A stretch of DNA of 64,000 nucleotides, taken from NCBI RefSeq assembly GCF_035222485.1, contig NC_085921.1, positions 1,736,001 through 1,800,000 on the forward strand. The letters run 5' to 3'. The stretch comes from Podospora pseudoanserina. Its lineage: Eukaryota; Ascomycota; Sordariomycetes; Sordariales; Podosporaceae. Of this stretch, positions 34,270 to 46,628 are shown piece by piece. Position 1 is the stretch's first letter. Each line of letters opens with the position of its first letter. The translations under genes and the position numbers were made by a program. Below the pieces are notes generated by a model, which worked only from the letters and a program-made list of their open reading frames with translations, made no database searches and was not told the origin of the DNA.

Positions 34270-37200
34270 GCTTCTCCCCGCTGATTCAACGGGACAGGAA
34301 TATTCTTGTGGTTTCGATTTTACATAACTTCATCTTTCCTTTTCATTCACAAAACTAATCGCCCTTGGAATTAATGTTCACGATGCTTCCCCTCTCTGGT
34401 CTCGAGCCTTGACTGGGAAAGGAAAAGTGGGCGGAGAAAATCCTCCGCCCTGGCCTTCTTTCTTGTCCACCTTGTCCCCTGCTGCCAACTTGCTAAAAAG
34501 CTTGTTTCTCTCCCTTCACTCCTCCCCCGCACTCTCAACGGCTGTCATCAGGCAGTTGTCGCGGCAGACATCCAGACAAGGCAAAAATGATGGTATTCCC
34601 AGATCGGACATCAAAGTGTGAGATCGGTCCGAACCGGCAAAACATGTCACGTTCTGTTTCTTTTGTTTCCTTTCGGTGACTGCTCGGCGAGGTGACCGGG
34701 AGCGGGAGGGGGGGGTTTTATTCAACCATGGGAGGGAGAAGAAAAAGATGGCGGAATTAGATCCGTGAGTCTCTTTGTTCTTGATAAGCTCCCTTTCCGC
34801 GAAATTGGAGTGTGTATTATGTGCTGTCACGTGAGGTTGTGGCTTAGGCTTGGGCTGGTTCTGGATTGGGGTTAGTTTTGATGCCCTCATCATCGCTATG
34901 TCATCGGTACCCTAGGGAAAGAGAAAAAAGTGACGATGCCTTCAGATATGAAGAAACAGAGACCATGGCTGCGTCATTTGGCTACAGGACTCCCCTTTCA
35001 CTCCGAGCGGATATACCATTTCGTCAATACTTGGGCACCGACAATTTTTGTGATGTGTTGCAGCAAACCCCGATATCAGCCTGACGCGTTGTGGTTCCTT
35101 GTCTCCGCAAAATCATGTCGAGAGCGGGGAGGTGGGCGGTTGTTCAATGTGATCTTCACAAGGAATCGCAGGCGCGAGTCACCTTATTGTTCTCGGAGAG
35201 CCTCCCGGAATCCTGCGCCTATTGGAGGTGCTGGTTGTGTGTCGTACATCTATCTACCTCACAGCAACGGCGATGCAGGTTGACAAGGTGCGTAAGGGCC
35301 GGAAAACGTAGCATGAGGTCATATGCAGTGGGTGGGTCGGTCGGAGTCGGTGATATGTCATTATCGTTGTTGGGGAATAAGAGTTCCAGCAAGAGCAGGA
35401 CCCTGTGTTGTTTCGGAGTGACGGGTATGTGCAGTGGGAGGGATAATAGCTCAACTGACGCAGGGTTGAGATAATCTCCGAAGGTGAGCAGAAGAAGACC
35501 CTTTTCTGTTGGCTCCTGTTGCCGGAGCTGGTCCCGCTTGTGTTGTTGGATGGGCTCTTCCGTGAATCCCGATGGACGTCATCGTCAACGAGTTATGGAC
35601 CAAGCTGTCCCTGCCAAGCGAGCCGAGAATGTTGTCTCGCTCTTTTGCTGCAAATGTGGGTATCAAGTGCCGAAGATGTTTGTCTTTTAGCCATCTAAAG
35701 AGTCTTGACACTATCGAGGATTGTCTATCAGGCTTATGTCACTGTCAGTTAGTGGGTGATTTGGCACTGTTGATGATATGATTGTTGATCATCTCCTCTT
35801 CATAGCTTCAAGCGACATGCATTGTAACTCGTGTCTGCACCGCGGAGAATTTTTGTGGTTTCCAATGATAGAACTGGCTGTGTGCATACAGGAGGGGCTG
35901 GTTGAGCTGTTGAAAGCTGCAAGCTGCAACAGCTTCAAAAGCAGGGAAGTAAGCTCTTCCTGCAGCGGCTTATTCCACTGGATGAGACTTGGGGTCTTAA
36001 ACATCTGCAAGTGTGTGTCCAATGAAGCCGTTACAACAGAACAACTGGCACAGCAACCTCTCTTCTCACTTGCTCGTCTCGGTAGCCCGCCCCGTGCTGC
36101 ACTCGGTGTGGGACCTGCCCTGGTTTTCTGTGCTACTTTAGGCCGCGGGGGCTATCTCCATACCCGACCACACCACGCATTGTACAGCCAGAACCATGAA
36201 CATTCACAGGAAGCAGCTCTCAGGAATAGCAGTGAGTTAAGTATCTTTGTTGTGTATATTCATGATCTCGATCTCGTAAAGAAACCCTGAATATTCTCTG
36301 TGGGTATCTCTTAAATCCTAGGATAATTATCCACCCATGCGTGTAACATTCCCTTCCCTTTTGATTAACCAATAACCCTCCCATGATGCCATGATTCCAG
36401 AATTCCCATATCCCGATTTCCCATCCGTTTCCACCCAAGAAGAAACCCAAACGCCGCGCTCGATGATGATGATGATGATAAGCTCGGTGAATAATCCAGA
36501 AAAAATGAAGTAGTATGAAAAAGGGTTAAAAGCCCTCAGTAGATTGCATGAAAGCGGGTGTCGGTTGCATCTGCCCCCTCCTGATGACGACTTCAGCCGG
36601 CGCGAAGGCTGGAGCACGTCTACGTCAGAGCTTCGCTTGGCGATAGACAGGGGTGCGTTTTGCAGCCTGATCATTGGTGGAAAAGCCGTTTTCTGAATGA
36701 CACGCAAGCGACTGGCCAATCACGTCGTGACCTCCCGCCGCAGCTTGCTGCACAATGATGAACACCTTGCGACACAGCTGTCGCTTTGTGTTGATTTGGA
36801 GAATTGACAAGAGTTGCGCGCCCATGGGGCTGTCCTGAATCTGGCAGCAAAGGACGGGCTATGTCGATCGGGATCTCAGGGTCTTGCTGGTCAAGACCCT
36901 GAAAAACAAACATGGAAATGTGCGAGCAAGATCGATAATGTGCCGTGTAGCTGTTGGTTGGCGAATTATTAGACGAGCTCTTCGTGGCCTGCAACGAAGG
37001 GCATCGTTTTGGCCAGGACAGTCCGTATAAGGTGGTTTGTGCAGGCCATGATTGGTGAGAATTGGCGGCTGAGAGCAAGGCTGTCGCTTCGATATATGAG
37101 CGTTGCTGGTGTAAACCCGAGCCGAAGAGGAATCACCAGCCCGGCATTGCCGGTGCGCTGACAGAACTCTTGAGATGTGATCAAAAACTCTCACATCTCA

Positions 37201-37294
37201 GCTTCTGCCTGCGTCTGGTGGAAGATGTCGGCGTTGACGAGCAAAGCGAGTCCGTGAAGTTTTTTTTGGCATGTCGCTTCTAGAGGTTTGTAGT

Positions 37295-37582
37295 TCACGT
37301 GTAGCCAACCATCTTGGCGCATCTGTTGCAATAGTAGATGTTGGTACCGATTTGGACCATTCCAGAGCTGTTGGGGTCGTCGGTGCTGGTCAACTCTTCG
37401 GCACGCGCACATCGCAAGCAGCGGATGACGGAGACCTGTACGGGGCGCTGTGTGGAATCCATGCTGTGTCGTACTGAGGATCGTGAGCTGGAGCTGGAGA
37501 GGTCTGAATCCGAAGCGGAGTAAGATGATGAAGAGGAGCCGGAGAGGGAGCTGTATGGTGCCTTTGGACGGTAAGACGACAT
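37295..37582 (-). CDS. Small zinc-ribbon-like protein, fungal, function unknown
   Basis: Intronless, 95 aa. The first half is a Ser-rich disordered stretch (MSSYRPKAPYSSLSGSSSSS). The second half is compact with two CxxC pairs: VIRCLRCARAEELTS and, 27 residues on, IYYCNRCAKMVGYT at the C-terminus. Four cysteines in CxxC-x(n)-CxxC order suggest a zinc ribbon. The codon pattern of the C-terminal half looks like a real gene. I do not recognise an assigned function. It stands alone: about 4.6 kb of apparently empty DNA lies on its 3' side and 5.9 kb on its 5' side. Confidence 0.7.
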   Translation of the reverse strand: MSSYRPKAPYSSLSGSSSSSYSASDSDLSSSSSRSSVRHSMDSTQRPVQVSVIRCLRCARAEELTSTDDPNSSGMVQIGTNIYYCNRCAKMVGYT

Positions 37583-39793
37583 AGTGTCTGAGTCGTTCGT
37601 AATAGCGGCGATTAAATGGCTGTTGTTTGTCGAGACCAGAGAGGAGCTCGACCATCGGATAAGAAACTGACTTGGGTTGAGGCCAGCGTTGAATGTTTAT
37701 TTTTGGTATCCTTGGGGTGAGGAGGAGAGTTGGTGAGGGGAGTGTGTGTGCCTTTATGATGTTGGAGAGTGAGAGCGAGATGTGGGTAAAAGGGATGGAC
37801 TGGGCCAGACCAAGACTTTATTCGTCTGGCTGGGTCCAACCAACAGGAGCCTGGACTTGGGGTGTGGGAGAAAAGCTCAAGCTTGCCAGGGACGGGAGCA
37901 GGGGGAGGGGGTGTGCGTTTCTGGTTACGCTACAACGACACCGGGTAGCCCGCTGTAAGTCACACAGAGCGCCCTGCTCTTGGCTCTTGGCTTAAACTTA
38001 CGCCCCGTTACATGAATGGTTTCTTGATCAGCGGGGTTGTCCTACCTAAAAGTCCTACTTTCGTGGACACACGTATGACCCATATGCTGCAGCAGACAAA
38101 CAAACTGTGAATCAATGGCCCGAGGCTGAAGCTGGGCATGCTCAAGTTTCGTCCGTCCGTCTCTTATCTCGGTGCAAGCAGCGGCGCCGTTTGAAGGTTT
38201 GACGGACTGCATCAACCAAACGTTATGGAAGTGTTGCTGCTGGAGTCCTTATTTCCGCTCGCCACAAAGAGCCATCCGCAGGTGTCAGAGCAGGATGTCC
38301 GGTGTTGTCCAGACGAAGGATTGCGTGCTCTGCTCTGGTCTGGACTCGGGTTCGTGCATATTACCTACCAATCCAGACCACGATCTCTCTTTCAAAGCCC
38401 GATCGCACTGCCCAGACACGCGGCTTGCCCTTGAACGCAACGGCAGGATCCACGCTGGAAGGTCGCCTGCCACTGGCAGCGCAGTGTTAGAAAAACAACC
38501 TCTCACGTGCTGTGCCTGAGGTCGCTCCGGTTACCTAATCCCCAGCAGCCAAGTGGAAAATTACCAAATTCACGACACATTGTGAGGGTTGGGGCTGTTG
38601 AAATCTCTGTGCCAAGAGAAAATCCAGTTAAAAGAATGAAGCTTCATGCGTGGTGCGGCCCCTCACCCGGTGTTCGGCTCTGCTTAGAACAATGGCGAAC
38701 CTCCGAAAACATTCCACCCTCTTTTTCTCGGCCAGGTTGATGCCGACTTGTCCGAGGTCGCCGTTTGTACTGTGTATTGTACCGTCAATTAAACATCAGG
38801 AACCTGAAACATTCACCATTTACTCTTATCTCCACTCATCTCCAGCTCTCACGGACGTCTTTGATACTGCTCCCGTCGTCCTGTTGGCAGAAAAGCTCCT
38901 GACCACTGATGGTGGCCATTCGCAGCAACACACGCAAGCAGTATCTGCTACACCTAATACATCGGAATGAGAATGCATCTGTGGATGACTCCCTTCCTCA
39001 AACAACAGTTCAAACAGAGGCAATTTAGGACCCCGATACAAGAAAGCATTGTCTCTTCACAAATGTTTGTGCGTTTTCTGCCACCAAAAAGGCTTGCGTC
39101 TTGAGCGGGGTCGCTGCCCCTGACCAACCTTAATCCCCGCCAGATGCGGACCGTTTCAAGATTCAGACCCACTCAAAAGAAGCTGGTTGGGCTGAAAGCC
39201 AGCTTGCCCACCACGAATTCGCAAATTCAAGGCAGAGCATCATTATTACAGCATTTCCACGATTTCCCTATCGACTTCTTTGGAAATGCCATATTTCGCC
39301 GATGCCTGCTCACTCGCAGCTCTTGTTTTGGCTACACAATTTGCCCTTGAAACTGCTCCATCATAATCGGGCTCAACCCCTCCAGCTCGCGGTCAATTCC
39401 CGCCCTGTTTCTGCCCTGTTACGGTATCCTTACGGGCCCGCCCTTTCAGGTTGTCAACGTTCTGGAATCCTGCGGCCCTTCCATCTGGCGGAGACTGAGA
39501 GCTTGGGTTGTGCGTTCGAGACCGATCGATCTATCCAAAACAGAATCACGCACACAGTCACACAAACTTCCCTTCTCACTCTCCTGATTCTCGAATCCAC
39601 CCGAGTTTTCTCCAACTGTGAACTAACACCCTACTTCAGCTTGGCAGGGCCCTACTGGGTAGGCTTGCGACGTTGGAGGGCGTGAAGGCAGGCTGACACC
39701 CTGCCCACAAATTAATCGACACAGTAAAAGTGAGTTAACATATATTATTTTATAGGCCATACTTCAAAAAGCAAATTAATGGGTCTTCCAAAC

Positions 39794-39856
39794 ATCTTTA
39801 AAGGCCTATTAACTATCTTTAAAAGTGTAATGACCATCTTTCAAGGCATAATTTAT
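39794..39856. repeat. Three 21-bp AT-rich tandem units
   Basis: ATCTTT begins at 39794, 39815 and 39836, exactly 21 bp apart. The units read roughly ATCTTTAAAGGCMTAATRACY. They sit inside an AT-rich island of about 170 bp (39710-39880) in otherwise balanced sequence. It may be the remnant of a satellite or of an inserted element. Confidence 0.6.
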
Positions 39857-41502
39857 GATATGATATGGGAGCCTACTTGTGTGTGTCAACTATTAGGTGG
39901 TGATGGTGACTCTGATAATGCCCCAAGATAAGATGGGGAGCGGGGTATCAGGAAGGTAGCCTCCGCAACCATGCAAGCCATCAATGTGATCGCTTTTGTC
40001 CAATGCCCATACTTCACCATCAAATGCCATGCCCGATGGCTGACCATGGCCTCCGATCGCCCCTCCTCGCCGTGGTGACATGCTCGGCTGATATAGCTTG
40101 CAGGTGTGGCGCGTGTTTGGTGTCCATCAATCAATCAATCAGGGGCGAGGACCTCGCCGTGCTGGCGTGCCATCGAGATCGATAACAGGAGAGATCTCGA
40201 TGAGGAGGATCTCCAAGACTGCTTACCTACATAAATAACAAAAAGCTTAAAACACCGTCCGTCCGCTGCATCTCGATGCCTTTGCCCCTCTCTGACTTTT
40301 GGCTTTCCACCGGGCTGGCTGATCCGACCCAGTGCTTCTCGACACTCGACACACACACCAATGTCTGCTGCTCTGCCTGCCACCACAGTATCCATACCAC
40401 CCCAACTGGCAGCCAACATCGAATCATGGGGTGTGACGCACGCGCGGTTTGTATCTGATGGAGTGTCTACCTACATAAAACCCATCCACGGCCATCGAGG
40501 AATGAACCGACATCGAACTTTCAAACTATATCTCGTAACCAATCCCAACAAAATCTGGTTCTACCTGCCGTCTTAAATTTACAGACATGGTCGATGACCG
40601 ACCCGATATCGATCCGACCAGGCGTACAACAAATCTTATGGTTCCTCTCGCCACCTGCAAAACGTGTCAATCTCCCGGCTCACTTATATTTACAACAGGC
40701 AAAGATCTTCAAGTTCTCCCAACACTCGCATCGTAGAATCTCCCCCTGATCTGAACTATCCTTGTAAGCACAAGTGGGCGTGGCATTAGCGACCAACCGA
40801 CCGGCCACAAGCCATCTCCCAGTCGGTAGATTAGATCACCGAGTATTTGGTAAGAAGACCTCTCGCTCTTGCGCCATCAGACAAAGACAAAAGGCTCTTT
40901 TTTAGTTTCGCCGGCAGAGAGAATTAGTAAAGTTTCTTACCAATCCAAGTTGAAGCAGCAACGGGACGGGTTTAAACAAACTCGGCCTATAACCGGTTCT
41001 TTTTGCAATGCGCACGGAGTTCCATGTACGTAAGAATGTGGAGAGGGGCGTTTAAAGCAACTGAAACTTGAAGACACCACTCGACAAAGAACGGATGGTG
41101 CCAGAATGTCGGGTTCGGATTTTGGCTTTCAGAAAAGTTCTTCACCAAGTTGCCCGCGGACGGGAGTGTGTCTGATATGTCAACCGTTCCATTGGGACTT
41201 TTCAGGGCCGGGACTTGACAGGGACAACAACAGGGCGGGATGGATATCAGACGGAACTGATTAATGTTTCTTTGATTATGCGTGATGGGATAGGGTTTTT
41301 AGATCAAGCCACGGTTGCAAAGGTAACGTGCGACTGGATGCTTTCGGAAGAGAGGTGAGAGGTGGGATCTGGCCCGGGCTGTTGGGTCAGGAACGAAAGA
41401 GGGATGTGGATATCTGGAGAAGAAGAAAGGGTTTTTGCATCCTTGGGTCGAGAGGGACCTGAGGGTGATGATGGTCTGGAGGGAAGATGAACTGGTTCAT
41501 TG

Positions 41503-42010
41503 TTCCACGTGGAGGAGTGATGGGCCCGAGTAGTCGGACCACTTTGTGGGTTGGGGGGTTGATCTAGATTCTAGAACCCATGTTGTCAGTAAAGAGCAGC
41601 GAGCTTGGGTAGACTGAACTCATATTGACTGGTAGACACATAGACTGGCTTAACTCCGTGCTCATCCACCGTTATCCCACGTGGAGGGAATGAAGCTTCG
41701 GATTCTTTGTACCCTTATGACCTCAACCAGCTCACCACCCCCCTAGTTACATATGGCTTGGCTAGAATAATCCAGAAACGTGGTCAGGACTTCAACTGGT
41801 AGCGTGTAGCTCTCGTAAGCTTCGCCTCGTCAATGGCATCCCACATGGAGGGAGTGAAAGGCATAGATCTAACATTTGATATAGTAATATCTGGTCCACC
41901 TATTCACCGTTTTTAGTCAGAGTCTGCTTGGCACAACCCCCAAGACTTCACCAACTGCTACACAAGTAGTCAGTAGATATATGTGGAATTGTAGATTGTT
42001 CCACGTGGAA
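41503..42010. repeat. Four diverged ~165-bp units each headed by a CCACGTGG palindrome
   Basis: CCACGTGG lies at 41505-41512, 41677-41684 and 42001-42008, and CCACATGG at 41841-41848. Spacings are 172, 164 and 160 bp. The heads share YTCCCACGTGGAGGGAxTGA-like sequence; the last is the perfect palindrome TTCCACGTGGAA. The bodies between heads show only patchy similarity (for example GACTTCAACTGGTAG against GACTTCACCAACTGC). CACGTG is the core site of bHLH factors of the Pho4/Cbf1/NUC-1 type. Confidence 0.6.
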
Positions 42011-43453
42011 AAGATAAATCCCACACATCACCTCATGAGCTGTCATAACGAGCTTGGCTAATCTACTGACTCATAAACTACTAACACACCAGTAAGCAAC
42101 AGCTGGGTCTGGGGCTCTTTACGACATTGTTCCAAGCCTTCAAGTGAATGCCTCAACACCAGGGCTGAAGCTCGCGCCCTTCTCGGTGACGAGACAAGCC
42201 CGGAAAACCCGAATAGCACGTAACAAGGGATCCTGGGTATCGCAGTTGCCAAGCCTGCCTTGTGTTGTGACTGCTTAGTAAAACTTCTTTGGAAAAGGAG
42301 TAGGTGAGAGAGTACGACCCTCACTTGGGTCTTCTAAGCTTCAAGTGTGATGATATGGCGCGTTGTAAACGTAGAAAAAAGGTTGTGCCACTGGTGAATC
42401 TTCCCTGCTCATTGATCATTGCAGTCACGATGGATCGAAGTCTGAAGACGACGCGCAGTAGAACGCGTGCTGTCTTTGTCACAGCAGCTTCTTTGCCTGA
42501 TCATCATGAATTCACTTGAATACTGAGAGGAAAGCTCCAGGCCTTTGGTCTTTAAACAAGGAAACACCAATAAGTCGCGGTGTGATTTACGTTGACATTT
42601 TCACAAGTAGAAAGGCATCAACAGATTTAGAGTTGGAGCGTGAATTATTGGTTCCCTTCCCTATTTATTCCTGATTAAAAAGTGTTTCTATGATTTTGAG
42701 AGCGAGAGAGAGTGAGAGAGCAAGCAGCCGGCACCTGGCCACGGCATTGTGTCTGTGTCAGAGACTGTGTGTTAGAGAGATATCTTGTGAGCAGAAATCC
42801 GTTTGACCCGAGAAGAAAACTTGATCTCCTCCTTTCTCTTGAGCTTGATTCTTTTCATGTTATTAATTCCTACTCCCCTAGCAACCAGGTTTTCTCTCAA
42901 AATATTTGAAACAAAAACATGGCCATGAGAGAGAAAAGAGCAACGAAGAAAGAACCAATAGTCAGAGTGTGTGTAGTATCTCTGCAAAGACAGTATTTCC
43001 TCCCCCCACCCCCTTCCCTGCCTTCCCCACAACATTTCGCCTTGTGTGTGATAATAAAAAAGAGATTCGGTCGGATGATTGTGAGTATGCGAGAGTTGTC
43101 TGCGTGTGTGTGGCGGTGCTTCGTTGTCGATGTGTGTGCGAAAAATGAAGAGCTGTGAAAGACAAAAGAAAACAGACGAGAGAGGCCAACAACAACAAAA
43201 AATAATAACAAGCAGCGGTGAACGGTAACACCTGATAGATAAATACAACTGCTGAATGCGCCTGAAGCAAAACAAAAATCGTCTCGTCATTAGTCGGCCC
43301 TGGCTTCTCGCGGAACAAGTGTGTCGAATAGAGGATGGTGATAATGCCTGATGGTGGTGGGAGGGACTGGAAGAAGTGATACTAAAAGGTGCAGCCACAG
43401 AGACGGTCTGTAGAGTGAGCCATATGGTGGATTGTTTAAGACTGCCATGACTG

Positions 43454-45220
43454 CTACATGACAATGCAACAGCCGCAACCACCCTTCTTTGGTGCTGGAT
43501 CCTCCTCAGGGGGTTCTGGTACCTTGACTGTCGACAACGGCTGAGGCTGGGTCTGTGGTTGTGGTCCTGGCGTCCGTGGGCTTGGTAGAGGACTCATGGT
43601 TGGTTTGTCTGAGATCTTGGGCATTGTTGAATATGAGCTCGCTCTTCCTCCAAGCGTAGGGCTCCTCACTTCTGGCCTTAACGGCCAGTCACCCTGCTCC
43701 TCATCCTGCGCTTCTTTTTCAGGATCCCTCTCCTCTTGTCCCGCGATGTTCTCTGGAGGTTTCAAGAACCCTTCGTCGGTGAGTGGCCTAAACTCTCTGT
43801 CGTAGACATTTCCAAACTTGCCCTCTCGTTCCATCCTCTCTTGAGCTAGCCGCTTGGCTACGGTTGGCAAGAGTTGTTGGTCCGGAGGCAAGCGAGGATC
43901 AGGCCGGTACGCAGAGATCATCCAGGGTGGTTCTCCTTCCATCGGCTTGCTACTGCTGGAAAACTCCCTCTCAGCAGACCTCGTGGATGGCCGTGTCCCG
44001 CTACTAGTCGAGTCCTTACTAGGCCCACCTCTTGTCTTGGGACGTCCGGCAGCCCCATTCGCAGCCTTTGGTTTTCTAATCCCGGCAGGCTTCTTGGGAG
44101 ATGGATCGGTTCTCTTGTTCGGCTGGCTAGTGGATTGAGCAGTCCCCTCGCTCGGTGTCGGTTTGCCAAGCGAGGTTGCGTTACTACCGCTTCTGCCTCG
44201 GTTTCTGGAGTAAGATATCGAGTCCTCGCCGGGACTACCGTCGCGTTTCCTGGCCAAGAGAGTGTCTCGTTCGATATGCTCGCTGGGAATGGGCACCGGG
44301 CTGACCTTTGCCACGGGGATTTTCGAAGTGTTTTTGCCGCTACCCGTCGACACCCAATATCCGTCACCCTCTTCCACAATTTCCTCTGGACGTCTAAGAT
44401 CCCAACTAGGAATCGCGTTGAGATCTGGAGTCTTGGGTTCTGTCGTTGTTGCCCCCGAGTTTTTCCTAGATCTCGAGGCATTATCCGTACCACCAATCGA
44501 CCTCCCCGAACCGTTCAGCTTGTCCTGACTCTGATCCCTCCGTGTCCTGTTTTGACTCTTTGACCTTGCCCTGTCCCTTTGGCGTGGCAAAAAGATACCA
44601 GCAGCTTGCAACTCTTCACTTTCAATCCGAGCCAACTTGTCCCGATGAATCCATTTCGAATTGTCCTCTTGTCCTATCGGCGGCGTGCTGTCCCTCGGCC
44701 CCGTTCTCTGCAAACCATCGGATCCATTCCCTCTCGTGTCGCTATCAAATGCTTCCGTGCTCTCCAGAGAGCTGGGGTGGTCCTGAATACTCCGGGGTTT
44801 CGATTGCTTGTGGTGGTTTTGGGTGGCATAAGCAGTCATATCGGAACCAGCGTCTCCGTTGGCGTACTTTCGCGAAATCGAGTCTAGGCCCGTGGCGGTA
44901 GAGTGCAGAGTAGAATTACCATTCTGAGGGGCCAGTGGCTGTCGGTGGGATGAGTAGGCGTTTTCGTTATGTACAAGCCGCTTGCCGTCGTGAAGGTCGT
45001 TCTGTAGTGGGACGCGAGTGTTAGAAAAGAGCGCTTTCCCTCAAGGTAAGGGAGGCAGGGGACAGGGAAGTTGGGAGGAAGGCACGTCTCCGCTTGAAAA
45101 TGCTGTCGATGGTTTTGTTCTTACCTCTGCTTCGTCCGGCACAGCAAGGTCCCACGGATAGCCAGTGTCATGGGCAGCAGTAGGTGAGAATGCCGTCGTC
45201 GTCTGCGACACTGCCGCCAT
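43454..45220 (-). CDS. teaR: CaaX-anchored polarity protein, probable TeaR/Mod5 homologue
   Basis: Exons are 45220-45125 and 45001-43454 (intron 45002-45124), giving 547 aa. The first exon reads MAAVSQTTTAFSPTAAHDTG and ends PWDLAVPDEAE, joining NDLHDGKRLVHNEN. Most of the protein is disordered and Ser/Arg/Pro-rich. Two conserved-looking blocks stand out: SKWIHRDKLARIESEELQAA, and PPWMISAYRPDPRLPPDQQ with LLPTVAKRLAQERMEREGKF. The C-terminus GCGCCIVM is a CaaX box (CIVM, farnesyl type by its final Met), preceded by a Cys that could be palmitoylated. TeaR/Mod5 are prenylated cortical anchors for the cell-end marker TeaA/Tea1. The length, disorder and CaaX fit, but the assignment rests on recall, not alignment. 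Confidence 0.8.
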
Positions 45221-46628
45221 ATTTGTCACCGACAAAGACAACTCAACCGACGGTTGGCGACGGCGACAAACCAGTCGTCGACTGTTCGGCAGGAAATTAC
45301 GGGGCAGGTGCGGCAGCGAACCCCAACCACCGGGCCAAAAATTGGGCCTATCTTTTTTTGATCCGGAAACAGAAAGAAAAGTGTAGATTGTGTAGGCCGT
45401 TGAAGAGAGCACTTGACAGCTGCCGGCGCGGGTGTAATGGGCGCCGAGTGTATCACCGCGCCACCCAGCCTCTCCAACTTGGCCAACAGCGTTAAGTGCA
45501 GCGCAGATCGGAACTCCTCATGCGGCTGTTTCCGATGTTCTAGATGCTGTCGTGGCGGATCGGGTTGATCGATTCAATCGGCGCGGTCGGCGGTAATGTT
45601 CGCGCGTGATGGTCGTGACAAAGGAAAAGGGTGGAAGCGCAGGCAGACGATGCGGAGGTCGTGTGGTTGCTTGGAAGATGGTCTTGGTGTTGTGTGATTT
45701 GTCGTGGGTGTCCTGGGCTGCCTTTCACGGAGCACCACTCACTTCAACCTTTGACGAAACGAGCTACCGGGACCTAAACTTTTTTGAGGAGCCTGGCGTC
45801 TGCGGGTCTCGGAATTTGGATTCTCCCCCCCTTGGCCCTGTTCCTATTCAACGTCGGCGTGGCTACCTTCGACAGATCAACGGGGTCAGTGTTCGATAGT
45901 TGTCGTCGTCTGATTAAAGCAGCGGAGCGAGCAATGTGCCCGAGTGGAAACAAGAGAATGGACGGATGCGATGCGCTCCAAAGACAAAAAAAGAGGGGCA
46001 TGGAACCAATCCACGAGCAGTCTTGGGTCCAGCGGCATCAACAAACTGACGGGTTGACGTTGACGTGAACTGTCAAACGAACATCAACAACATGGACCGT
46101 CCGTCGCGTGGTGCAAGTATCAATTGACAATTTCCTCTAGGCACTGCCATTCCCTTGGGCCATCCAGGGGTAAACTCGTCCCAAGGTCGCATTTGCTGGA
46201 GAAGGGTCCCAAGCGAAAAGGAGTCTCATTAATCTTCTTTCGTGATGCCATTGGTCAATTCCACCCATGGTCCGTGCCGATTGCCTCATTCACTCATTCA
46301 TTTCTCGTCTTGCGGCTCGACTTGGACGGTAATGTCCGCCAAGTCAAGCATCGCCGTTCCTTTTTGCCTTGTTCTCGACAGCTTCAACATCATGTGATTG
46401 ATTGTCTTTCATGCCATTTTCAGAATCATCGAATTTGCCATTCTTGCTGGTTAAACGGTACATGGGAGCGTTGAAAAGCTCTTGCCTTGCCTATCAATCC
46501 AAACTTTATTCGCAAGCGAGATTCAACTTCATTGATTGCTCTCTCTTTCTGTCACTTGACCCCGGCTTCCAGGTTCATACAAGCAGCCTCGCCCTGCTTG
46601 GCCACATCCGCACAGAGCAAACAATATC
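45221..46628. promoter_or_regulatory. Divergent promoter region, teaR / phosphoesterase
   Basis: 1.4 kb between two divergent start codons. Short ORFs at 45606-45899 and 46124-46474 have no domains. CT-rich leader-like sequence precedes the phosphoesterase start. Nothing more specific was seen. Confidence 0.5.

Larger units (their letters stand above)
32693..37294. other. Gene-poor interval with no recognised gene
   Basis: 4.6 kb between the pri2 stop and the zinc-ribbon gene stop. ORFs are all under about 170 codons, overlap in several frames and lack domains. A GGATA run lies at 32716-32732 and a short GAT microsatellite near 36463-36480. Two telomere-like motifs are listed separately. Base composition is not obviously AT-rich, so this does not look like a RIP-mutated repeat. 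A long non-coding transcript cannot be excluded. Confidence 0.5.
37583..43453. other. Large gene-poor interval with a CACGTG array and an AT-rich island
   Basis: 5.9 kb upstream of the zinc-ribbon gene and downstream of the teaR-like gene. No ORF exceeds about 236 codons and none has a domain. Noted inside: three 21-bp AT-rich tandem units (39794-39856) and four CACGTG/CACATG palindromic units (41503-42010), both listed separately. A GA-rich/GT-rich simple-sequence zone lies at 42700-43150, probably the teaR 3' flank. Confidence 0.5.

Noticed and set aside
33900-34270. Telomerase RNA read leftward from the AACCCTAACCCT at 34269
   Set aside because: The downstream A-rich then U-rich order is opposite to the known pseudoknot arrangement, and no three-way junction was evident by eye. 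Kept only as one speculative reading of the motif cluster.
32693-43453. RIP-mutated transposon relics in the gene-poor DNA
   Set aside because: Apart from one 170-bp AT-rich island the sequence is not AT-rich, and I saw no long repeats, terminal repeats or broken transposase/reverse transcriptase motifs.
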